Shown here one piece after another: positions 28,426-35,728 of a stretch of 64,000 nucleotides of DNA; positions within the stretch are counted from its first letter, which is position 1; the number at the start of each line of letters is the position of its first letter. The stretch comes from Planctomycetales bacterium (GTDB lineage Bacteria; Planctomycetota; Planctomycetia; Planctomycetales; Planctomycetaceae): positions 62,001 to 126,000 of the forward strand of contig JAPLOA010000095.1 in the NCBI GenBank assembly GCA_026400835.1. The letters run 5' to 3'. The notes beneath the pieces were generated by a model. That model was not told where the DNA came from. It saw nothing but the letters and a program-made list of their open reading frames with translations, and ran no database searches. The translations under genes were made by a program, and so were the position numbers.

Positions 28426-28884
28426 GTGATCCAGAAATTTTCGTTTCTGTTACTTCTGGCGGCGGCCATGGTCGGATGTGCGGGAAGCGATGACGCACCA
28501 AGTCTTGTGGCAGCAACCGGGACCGTTTTTTACGAAGACAAACCTGTTGCTGGGGCAACAGTAACCTTTCAGGTCGAAAACGCTCCGATATCCACAGGGC
28601 TCACAAACGCCGAAGGCAAGTTTACAATGACGACCGGAGGTCGGCCTGGTGTACCGTTGGGACCTGCCAAAGTTGGGATTGCTAAAGTTACCGCAACACA
28701 GCAGGACATGACTGCGATGAAACCAGAAGACATGCAGAAAATGCAGATGCAGAATAAGGGCGTCACTCCTATGGCTAAACCTGAAATCCCAGAGAAATAT
28801 GGCAATCCAGAGAAAAGCGGCCTGGTTGCAACTCTGGATGCAGATGGAGGAAAGAACGTTTTTGAATTCCGCTTAGTGGATTGA
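28426..28884 (+). CDS. Small lipoprotein with carboxypeptidase-regulatory-like fold (second copy)
   Basis: 152 residues from GTG 28426, after a CGAGGTAA ribosome site. Lipobox LLLAAAMVGC (cysteine at 18). The fold motif is the same as at 5.6 kb: AATGTVFYEDKPVAGATVTFQ, then TNAEGKFTMTTGGRPG and VPLGPAKVGI. A Met/Gln/Lys-rich segment (about 100-125, DMQKMQMQNKG) may be a flexible loop or metal-binding patch. Likely partner of the DUF1559 product; the biochemical role is unknown. It is followed at once by a strong intrinsic terminator. Confidence 0.85.
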   Translation: MIQKFSFLLLLAAAMVGCAGSDDAPSLVAATGTVFYEDKPVAGATVTFQVENAPISTGLTNAEGKFTMTTGGRPGVPLGPAKVGIAKVTATQQDMTAMKPEDMQKMQMQNKGVTPMAKPEIPEKYGNPEKSGLVATLDADGGKNVFEFRLVD

Positions 28885-28896
28885 TTGAAAGCAGCT

Positions 28897-30189
28897 ATGT
28901 GTTCTTCCACTCTGGAAAAGCGGTCTCGTAGTCTGAGACCGCTTTTTTTTATGGTATGTATGGGGCTTGCAGGCGTGCTGATCGCATGGCCCTACCTGTT
29001 CACTTGGCTTGAATGCCGTCAAATTCGAAGATTGCTTGCAAATTCAGAGGTGCCCACGGCATTAAAAAAGTCCCAACGGCTGGCTGCCAATCATCCGGAC
29101 TGTGCCGAATGCCAGTTTTTGCTGGCGAAATCAGCTCGTCGCTCGGCCGATTTTTCTGCCGCAGCAACGGCTTTAGAGCTCGCACGTGCAGCCGGATGGG
29201 ATTCCACAAAGATTCATCTGGAGCAGATCCTTGCAACAGCGCAGTCTGGACAAGTCAGGTCTGTGGAAGGGGAGCTTAAAAGAATATTCCAAATGGATCT
29301 GGAGGAAGCGGAGATTGGAGAAATCTACGAGGCCCTGGCGTACGGTCATCTTGCAGCGTTTGATGCTCCTGAATTTCTTAAAAGCCTCGATTATTGGCTC
29401 GATTGGCGTCCTGATGCCGTTAAGCCCAGACTCCTGCGTGCTGACTTTTTCAGCCGAATTCAAAAGTACTCAGCGGCTGTCGATGAGTATAAGGCGTTAT
29501 TGCTTATTGCCCCTGACTGTGTTGAGGCTCGAACCAACCTTGGTGAGAATCTGCTGCAGCTGAATCTGGCGAAAGAAGCAGCTGAGCAATTACAGATCAG
29601 TTATGCAGACCAGCCGTCGGATCGTGTCGCATTGCTTCTCGCGAAATGCCTGATTCAGCTTGATGGTGCAGAAAAAGCCAAAGCGTTGCTGTTGGAGTTC
29701 AGGAATTCGCCAAACATCGCCGTCCAGTCGCAGATCCTCGAAGAGCTGGGGCGATGGTACTCGGATTGCGATGACCCAGAGACAGCAGTCGGCTACCTGG
29801 AGGAAACTGTCAGGCTTGCGCCCGAATCAACCTCCGCATGGCACACACTTTCTACTGTCTATTCAATGCTTGGTCGGAGTGATGATGCCGAGCGTGCTCA
29901 GAACGTGAGTCATACAACTCAGCAGCGTTGCCAGCGACTTTTTAACGTGATCACTCAACTCTCAGCAAACCCGGAGTCTATTCAACTGCGATTAGAGGCA
30001 GCCTCGATTCTTTTTGAGCAGAAAATGGATAAAGACGCAGTTGCCTGGCTCAGAACGATCCTGTCAATCGACCTTAATCATCCAGAAGCGAATCGCATGC
30101 TGGCTATACACTATCGAAAATCCGGCCGAGAGGATTTGGCTGCAGAACATGTTAAACTTGGCAAGCTCGACCCCGTGCTGTCAAAGTGA
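28897..30189 (+). CDS. Membrane-anchored TPR protein of the DUF1559/lipoprotein arm
   Basis: About 430 residues. One hydrophobic helix near the N-terminus (FFMVCMGLAGVLIAWPYLF) serves as signal anchor. TPR-like helical pairs then fill the rest: QFLLAKSARRSADFSAAATAL, YSAAVDEYKALLLIAPDCVE, LGRWYSDCDDPETAVGYLEE and SGREDLAAEHVKLGKL among them. The start is uncertain: TTG 28885, ATG 28897 or ATG 28951 are all in frame. The last avoids coding across the terminator but lacks a ribosome site. It may be a paralogue of the TPR protein on the opposite arm. Its role is presumably scaffolding for the secreted neighbours. Confidence 0.8.
   Translation: MCSSTLEKRSRSLRPLFFMVCMGLAGVLIAWPYLFTWLECRQIRRLLANSEVPTALKKSQRLAANHPDCAECQFLLAKSARRSADFSAAATALELARAAGWDSTKIHLEQILATAQSGQVRSVEGELKRIFQMDLEEAEIGEIYEALAYGHLAAFDAPEFLKSLDYWLDWRPDAVKPRLLRADFFSRIQKYSAAVDEYKALLLIAPDCVEARTNLGENLLQLNLAKEAAEQLQISYADQPSDRVALLLAKCLIQLDGAEKAKALLLEFRNSPNIAVQSQILEELGRWYSDCDDPETAVGYLEETVRLAPESTSAWHTLSTVYSMLGRSDDAERAQNVSHTTQQRCQRLFNVITQLSANPESIQLRLEAASILFEQKMDKDAVAWLRTILSIDLNHPEANRMLAIHYRKSGREDLAAEHVKLGKLDPVLSK
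28916..28950 (+). terminator. Strong intrinsic terminator overlapping the start of the TPR gene
   Basis: GCGGTCTC (28920-28927) and GAGACCGC (28935-28942) form a perfect 8-bp stem with a 7-base loop, preceded by four As and followed by eight Ts (28943-28950). It begins 32 bases after the lipoprotein stop and lies inside the open frame of the following TPR gene. Confidence 0.88.
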
Positions 30190-30317
30190 ATTGCAACAAC
30201 CCTGTACTTCAGGTCTCGCTCGTTTCACGTCGAGTATGCAAACTCAAGTGCAGCAGCGGAAGCGTCGCACCGTTGCCGGTACTCGCTCCTTCAGATCTGG
30301 CCTGCTTCGGGCAACGG

Positions 30318-31397
30318 TCATTGCTTCACACCGACGCGAATGTTTTTCGGATTCATCGCTTCATCCAAAGCGGCGGCCACGTTCTGCAGGCTGAACCATT
30401 GCGAAACGATCGATTCGAAAGGATAGACGTGTTGAACTTCCTGCAGGAACTCCACCGCCTGCGATAAATGTCGCGGTCCATAGTTGTGTATTCCGCGAAT
30501 CGTCAAGTTGCGCCGCACAATCTGTTCCATGGCCAGCGGAATCGGCTCGGAAGGAAACACGGCCCCCACCAGAACGAGTGAACCTCCCAGCCGCAGATTA
30601 GGCCACAGAGTATGAAACGCAGCGGGAGAACCGGAGACTTCCAGCCCCACGTCGGCGCCATGACCTCCGTTGACTTCTTTCAGTAAAGCAGGCAGCTCAT
30701 CCGGCGTCACGCAATGAGTCGCTCCGAACAACTTCGCACGGGCTCGACGTTCTTCGTGCAGATCGCAAACGATCACAGCGGAAGCACCTCGACTGCGAGC
30801 CATTGCGCTGGCGGTTAGTCCCAGCAATCCCGCGCCGGTGATGCAGATCGTTCGATTATCCATCGTGTCGATGGGTTCCAGAGCCGCAGCGATCGTTGCC
30901 GTCGCGCAGCCACTGGGGCTGATGGTGTTAAGACTCAACTCTTCGGGCAATCTGACGATCGCTGTACCAGGCATCAGCAGGCAACGTTCGGCAAGACCGC
31001 CGAGCAGCTCATAGCCCGTTCGAAACGATTCGTGTCCGTATTTGACTGATCGCAGACATTTTTGACTCAGATCTCGCTGGCAGTAGAAGCATTCGCCGCA
31101 GGCCGCGACGAGCCCCCAGACAACTCGACAGCCGACTTCGAGAGAATGACCGCTTGCATCCACACGAACAGCATCCGGACCGAACGCTTCGATGCGTCCC
31201 ACGATCTCATGGCCCAGAATTGTCGGCACGGGGACCTTTCGACGTCCCTCGAAACTATGCAGATCGCTTCCACACAGCGTGCAGCTTTCAACTCTCACAA
31301 GGATTTCAGCCCCCCGCGGAACTGGCGTCGGCAAATGCTGCAGCTCGATCTGGCCGGCGGTTCCATGAAAGACTGCGGCGAGTGATTTTCCGGTCAT
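30318..31397 (-). CDS. Zinc-dependent alcohol dehydrogenase, phosphonate-catabolism type
   Basis: 359 residues. MDR-family dehydrogenase with catalytic zinc ligands in CTLCGSDLHS (C42) and GHE (62-64), a structural-zinc set CGECFYCQRDLSQKC (C100, C103, C106, C114) and the NAD-binding ITGAGLLGLTA near 186-196. The sequence fits the subfamily (HpnZ, TIGR03366) found with phosphonate genes. Likely step: reduction or oxidation of the acetaldehyde released by PhnX, or of a related C2 product. It is encoded downstream of the DUF5690 transporter and divergent from the FAD oxidoreductase and phnX. Confidence 0.83.
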   Translation of the reverse strand: MTGKSLAAVFHGTAGQIELQHLPTPVPRGAEILVRVESCTLCGSDLHSFEGRRKVPVPTILGHEIVGRIEAFGPDAVRVDASGHSLEVGCRVVWGLVAACGECFYCQRDLSQKCLRSVKYGHESFRTGYELLGGLAERCLLMPGTAIVRLPEELSLNTISPSGCATATIAAALEPIDTMDNRTICITGAGLLGLTASAMARSRGASAVIVCDLHEERRARAKLFGATHCVTPDELPALLKEVNGGHGADVGLEVSGSPAAFHTLWPNLRLGGSLVLVGAVFPSEPIPLAMEQIVRRNLTIRGIHNYGPRHLSQAVEFLQEVQHVYPFESIVSQWFSLQNVAAALDEAMNPKNIRVGVKQ

Positions 31398-31446
31398 AGG
31401 GTGGGATGTGCTTTCATGATCTCAGCAAACGTATCGTAGGGTGGGA
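31397..31446. repeat. Two direct copies of TAGGGTGGGA
   Basis: TAGGGTGGGA occurs at 31397-31406 (overlapping the dehydrogenase start codon) and again at 31437-31446. The second copy continues into ACAAGTTCGCCCCGGCGAAC, which contains the palindrome GTTCGCCCCGGCGAAC. It may be a short regulatory repeat or a remnant of another dispersed repeat. Confidence 0.4.
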
Positions 31447-31587
31447 CAAGTTCGCCCCGGCGAACGCAGGCACACCATTTTCTTTCACAGTCGTCATCAG
31501 ATGCAAATGCAAACCACCACGCGGCGACGTGTCAACAACGGGCGTCCAACGGTGTGCCAGCACTCGCATTCGTTCGTTTGTCAAACC

Positions 31588-32982
31588 CTACAGGGATGAG
31601 ACGGGTTGGCGATCCGTCAACCGCTGGCCGCCAAAGTAACGCATGCTGGCCGCGATGCAAAGGACAGACAGGACACATGTGATCCAGCAGGCCGTTGTAA
31701 AGAAGGGCAGAAACTTTCCCTGATGATTGAACAGGCCCTTGAACAGCATGCAGCCGACGTAGCCAAGATAGCCGGTCGAATCGGCCAGATACATCAGGAA
31801 TCCCACGTTGCCTTTCTCACGAGTCATCGCAAGCAAACGTTCGAAGATCGTCGCGTGCATGGCGACGTAGGGCAGATACAGACCAAGTCCAACCATGACC
31901 ATGAAACCAAAACCGTTGAGTCCAAACGATCGTCCGATCAGGGCCGAGCCCAGCAGACAGAAGCCGGCCAGACATGTCAACAAAGACAAATTGAACGCCT
32001 TCTTGTTGTCGCGAACCCAGACCATGCTGCCATTAATCGCGACAACACCGAAGGCGACGATGATCTCCGACGTGGTGAACGTCCGAGGCGCTGCGGGTTC
32101 GCCAAGTCCGATCCAAATCTCAGTCGCAAAGTCTGCGCGAATGCTGCGAAGAATGGTGACCAGCAGATACATCATCACCAGCATGGATAAACCGAATCCA
32201 TACTTGCGCATCAGCAGCCAGCGGTCGTCGCGGGTCATCTGGACTCGTTCGGAACGAGCTTCCACGTCCTGCCGATTCGGAGGCGGCGTGCGAGCCAGCA
32301 TCGTAACGCCGATAATGAGCGGAATCGTGAAGAGGCCTCCCGCGGCGGCCGGCATCCAATACTCGGAGACTCCCATTTCCAGAAGCCACGCTCCGACAGA
32401 TTTCGTGGCTCCATCGGCCAGAATAAAACTGGCACACAACCCCGCCGAAAGCGCTTCGGTGACACGACGGCCTTCCAGAAATCCCATCACCAACCCGAAA
32501 ACCATGCCCAACGGAAGTCCGTTCATAAACATAAAGACGGCGTTCCATGGTGTAGGCACCGCGCCGAACAGGATCAGAGCAATCTCGCTGAGGCCGATGA
32601 GTCCCAGCAGTGTCTGAGCACGCCGGGACGCTTTCATCTCGGAGATGACTTTGATGCCGATGAACTTGGAGATCGAGTAGCCAATCACTTGTGAAGTCAC
32701 AAGCACCGATTTGAAGGTCAGACCGTAAACAGTCAAGTCCGTAAATTGTGCAGCGGTGAATGGTTTTCGGAATGCGTACATGCAAAAGTACGTCCCAAAT
32801 GCAGCAAGCATTGCTCCTGCGGCCCAAAGTGATTGATTGCCGCTTTCCGGCGTGGTCTGATCCGCCTCTGTGTTTGCCGCGTCCGAGTCTTTCTGGCTCA
32901 ATTGTGATCCTGCTCTTCTTAAGTTCACACAATCTTCAAGACGCTTCACAAACTGTGGCTTGGTCATCACCCTTCGCAGCAA
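31588..32982 (-). CDS. DUF5690/MFS-type membrane transporter
   Basis: 464 residues with about twelve membrane helices. The first follows GAMLAAFGTYFCMYAFRKPFTAAQF, the family signature; later SRRAQ, EGRRVTEAL and LPYVAMHATIFERLL lie between helices. The N-terminal 50 residues are hydrophilic (Glu/Asp/Gln-rich) and probably cytoplasmic. The fold is that of the major facilitator superfamily, related to hexose-phosphate or glycerol-phosphate antiporters. In this context uptake of an organophosphonate or export of a product is plausible, but unproven. It precedes the alcohol dehydrogenase on the minus strand (190-base gap) and shares a 131-base divergent promoter region with the FAD oxidoreductase. 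Confidence 0.82.
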   Translation of the reverse strand: MLRRVMTKPQFVKRLEDCVNLRRAGSQLSQKDSDAANTEADQTTPESGNQSLWAAGAMLAAFGTYFCMYAFRKPFTAAQFTDLTVYGLTFKSVLVTSQVIGYSISKFIGIKVISEMKASRRAQTLLGLIGLSEIALILFGAVPTPWNAVFMFMNGLPLGMVFGLVMGFLEGRRVTEALSAGLCASFILADGATKSVGAWLLEMGVSEYWMPAAAGGLFTIPLIIGVTMLARTPPPNRQDVEARSERVQMTRDDRWLLMRKYGFGLSMLVMMYLLVTILRSIRADFATEIWIGLGEPAAPRTFTTSEIIVAFGVVAINGSMVWVRDNKKAFNLSLLTCLAGFCLLGSALIGRSFGLNGFGFMVMVGLGLYLPYVAMHATIFERLLAMTREKGNVGFLMYLADSTGYLGYVGCMLFKGLFNHQGKFLPFFTTACWITCVLSVLCIAASMRYFGGQRLTDRQPVSSL

Positions 32983-33113
32983 ACTCAGGATAGTCTGCGG
33001 AGTTGTGTTAAGAAACTGTTTGCCATCGAGCCTCGGGAGTATTTATTGAACGTGGCCGGGGCCACTCAACCCAGAGCCTGCTTGTCATCCATTTTACCTC
33101 AAGTGAACTCGTT

Positions 33114-34271
33114 GTGAATCGACCTCAAGTTGCAATCGTGGGTGCTGGAATTGTCGGGCTGGCTCACGCATGGTCGGCTGCGGAGCGGGGTTATCGGGTC
33201 ACCGTGTATGAGCGAAGTGCACGTGCATCAGGCGCGTCGATTCGCAATTTCGGAATGGTCTGGCCCATCGGACAGCCGCATGGTGAAAACTACGAAACCG
33301 CGATGCTCAGTCGAGCTCGCTGGATGCGGCTTTCAACGGAAGCAGGATTGTGGGTCCATCCCTGCGGCTCCATTCATCTGGCTCATCGCGCGGACGAGTG
33401 GGCCGTGCTGCAGGAGTTTCAGTCGAAGGCGGAAACCCTTGGCATCGCCTGCGAATTGCTGAAACCCGCACAAGTGCATCAGCGAACACCAGCTGCCAAT
33501 CCAGACGGACTTCTGGGAGGACTCTTCAGTCCCACAGAATGCAGCGTCAATCCGCCTCAGGCGATTCGATCCATCCCGGCGTGGCTGACGGAAAAGTACG
33601 GCATCAAGTTTCGAATGGAGACTCATGTGTCATCCATCGAGCCTGCTGATGACCATGCGACTGACAGAAGTGTGCGAGTCACATCCAGTGTGGAAGACGT
33701 TTCGCAGTTCGAACGTGTGGTGGTCTGTTGCGGTGCTGAACTGCAGTCGCTGTTTCCACACGTTCTGGCAACATCGGGAATGAAACGCTGCAAGCTGCAA
33801 ATGCTGAGTCTTCAGAGCCCCGGTTCAGACTGGACATTGGGAACTCATCTGGCCAGTGGCCTGACACTGCGTCATTATCGCATTTTCGAGATCTGTCCAA
33901 GTCTCGCCGTGCTGAAGAAGCGAGTGGCGGAAGAGACTCCGGAGTTGGACCGTTTCGGCATTCACGTAATGGCGTCTCAGAATAATCATGGCGAGATTAT
34001 CCTGGGGGACTCCCATGAGTACGGAGCGGACATCGAACCATTCGACAAAACTTTGATTGACGAGTTGATGCTGCGAGAACTTCGCAAAGTCTTTCAATTC
34101 CCCAACTGGACGATTTCACAACACTGGCACGGGATGTATGCCAAACATCCGGCATTGCCAGTCTTCGAAGCCAACCCTGCCCCGGGAATTCACATCTGCA
34201 CCGGCACAGGTGGAGCAGGCATGACCATGTCGTTTGGGTTCGCAGAACAGATGTGGAACCGCTGGACATAG
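33114..34271 (+). CDS. FAD-dependent oxidoreductase of phosphonate clusters (TIGR03364-like)
   Basis: 385 residues from GTG 33114. The DAO-type Rossmann motif VAIVGAGIVGLAHAW (5-19) is followed by VYERS and SIRNFGMVWP. FGFAEQMW at the C-terminus follows the GTGGAGMTMS FAD-closing motif. The family is defined by its place in phosphonate catabolism clusters and is thought to oxidise 2-aminoethylphosphonate or N-methylated forms to phosphonoacetaldehyde, feeding PhnX. The next gene being phnX supports this. No class V transaminase (PhnW) is seen in the cluster, so this enzyme probably supplies the aldehyde. Confidence 0.82.
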   Translation: MNRPQVAIVGAGIVGLAHAWSAAERGYRVTVYERSARASGASIRNFGMVWPIGQPHGENYETAMLSRARWMRLSTEAGLWVHPCGSIHLAHRADEWAVLQEFQSKAETLGIACELLKPAQVHQRTPAANPDGLLGGLFSPTECSVNPPQAIRSIPAWLTEKYGIKFRMETHVSSIEPADDHATDRSVRVTSSVEDVSQFERVVVCCGAELQSLFPHVLATSGMKRCKLQMLSLQSPGSDWTLGTHLASGLTLRHYRIFEICPSLAVLKKRVAEETPELDRFGIHVMASQNNHGEIILGDSHEYGADIEPFDKTLIDELMLRELRKVFQFPNWTISQHWHGMYAKHPALPVFEANPAPGIHICTGTGGAGMTMSFGFAEQMWNRWT

Positions 34272-34396
34272 TGTCTCCCTGTTTTCGTTTAACGGCGAGC
34301 TGCAGTCGACGACGAAATTCGTCAACTCCTCTTTCAGGTTGGCCATCAAACAATCTTCCCTCATCATTTATCGAAATTCATTGGAGTTGGCACATC

Positions 34397-35176
34397 ATGA
34401 GTACTCGTCCAATAAAAGCCGTCCTGCTGGACTGGGCTGGCACAACCGTTGACTATGGCAGTCGTGCTCCGACGCAGGTGTTTGTGGAGATCTTTCGCCG
34501 ACGAGGCGTGGAGATCACCGTTGCGGAGGCGCGAGGTCCGATGGGGCGTGCGAAGCACGAACATATCGCAATGGTCGCCGAGTTGCCACGAGTGACGGAG
34601 CTGTGGCGACAGCGTCACGGGGCGGCTCCGACGGATGTCGATGTGCGAGCCATGTATGATGACTTTCTGCCGTTGCAGAAAGAGATTCTGAAACAAGGCT
34701 CGAACGTGATCCCCGGCATCCCGGAGGCGATTGCAGAACTTCGTCAACGGGGCATCCGGATCGGTTCTTCAACCGGCTATACGCGAGCACTCATGGAGAT
34801 CGTCATTCCTATCGCAGCGGCAGGCGGCTATCACGCTGACGTGGTGGTCTGTTCCGATGAAGTCTCGGCAGGGCGTCCGACACCCTGGATGAATTTGCGC
34901 GCGGCCGAGTTGCTGGGAGTATACCAGTTCGATCAGATCGTTGTGGTTGACGATACACCCGTGGGCATCGAAGCCGCAAAGAACGGCGGCATGATAGCAG
35001 TGGCGGTGTCTTTAACCGGAAACGCTCTTGGGTTGTCAGAAGCCGAAGCCCTGCAGATGCCAGCAGCCGCTCTGCAGCAGCGACTGCTGGAGATTGAAAC
35101 AGACTTTCGCAAAGCTGGAGTCGATTATGTGATCAGATCTGTTGCCGAACTGCCGGCGTTATTGAATCACATGTAG
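34397..35176 (+). CDS. phnX: Phosphonoacetaldehyde hydrolase (phosphonatase)
   Basis: 259 residues, cytoplasmic HAD-superfamily enzyme that splits phosphonoacetaldehyde into acetaldehyde and phosphate. The nucleophile motif is LLDWAGTTVDYGS (D12; position 14 is alanine, the PhnX signature DxAGT). The Schiff-base lysine of the cap is K53 in MGRAKHEH. Downstream are RIGSSTGYTRALM, VCSDEVSAGRPTPWM and VVVDDTPVGIEAAKNGG. Length and all catalytic features fit PhnX. The ATG at 34397 has GGAG at 34383-34386. It is encoded 125 bases after the FAD oxidoreductase gene, probably in one transcript. Confidence 0.95.
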   Translation: MSTRPIKAVLLDWAGTTVDYGSRAPTQVFVEIFRRRGVEITVAEARGPMGRAKHEHIAMVAELPRVTELWRQRHGAAPTDVDVRAMYDDFLPLQKEILKQGSNVIPGIPEAIAELRQRGIRIGSSTGYTRALMEIVIPIAAAGGYHADVVVCSDEVSAGRPTPWMNLRAAELLGVYQFDQIVVVDDTPVGIEAAKNGGMIAVAVSLTGNALGLSEAEALQMPAAALQQRLLEIETDFRKAGVDYVIRSVAELPALLNHM

Positions 35177-35728
35177 CACTCACGAGTGCCCGAGGATAGC
35201 GAAGTTTTCATATCGCCGATCAATGCCCGGGAAAGCAATCGCAGAAGATGGGTGTACATTGCCCAGCCATGAGTGCGATAAAGCAGATCCCTTCTCGCCT
35301 CAGATGAAACCACAAACGTCGCAGCTCACATCAGTTTTGTCTGGGGCTCCCCATGTTCTCTTTATTGCTCCACCTTATACGTGCCGTCTGATCAAACATT
35401 GCATTCAGCCACTGCCGGCGAACGATGTGCGCCCGACTGGTAGCCATTCAAACAAAGATTCGTGAACTTCTTCGATGTTCGCAACGAGGCGTAAAACACA
35501 ATCGCATTGCGTGCGCCGGACCGACACGCGAACAGAAGCTGAATCACAGTGCAGCACAATCTCGGCGGGATCGACTGGATAGCGTCTACCCTGACCCATG
35601 GTTGTCGTACGGGCGGAAGTAACGAACGTTTCAACCAAATTTAACAAAGACAGGAACAAGGTTGCCGCGTGAATGGGACATCGGTATCGTCGGGGAGTTC
35701 CGGAGCCCCGAGATGATGGAATCCTCCC
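35177..35728. other. Intergenic region, no gene seen
   Basis: 552 bases between phnX and the next planctomycete cytochrome gene. Short frames here have biased or unstructured translations and no ribosome sites. I found no tRNA-like fold or clear palindrome. It probably holds the phnX 3' end and the promoter of the 35.7 kb gene. Confidence 0.6.

Noticed and set aside
35223-35465. 80-residue plus-strand frame after phnX
   Set aside because: No ribosome site, biased composition and no family resemblance.
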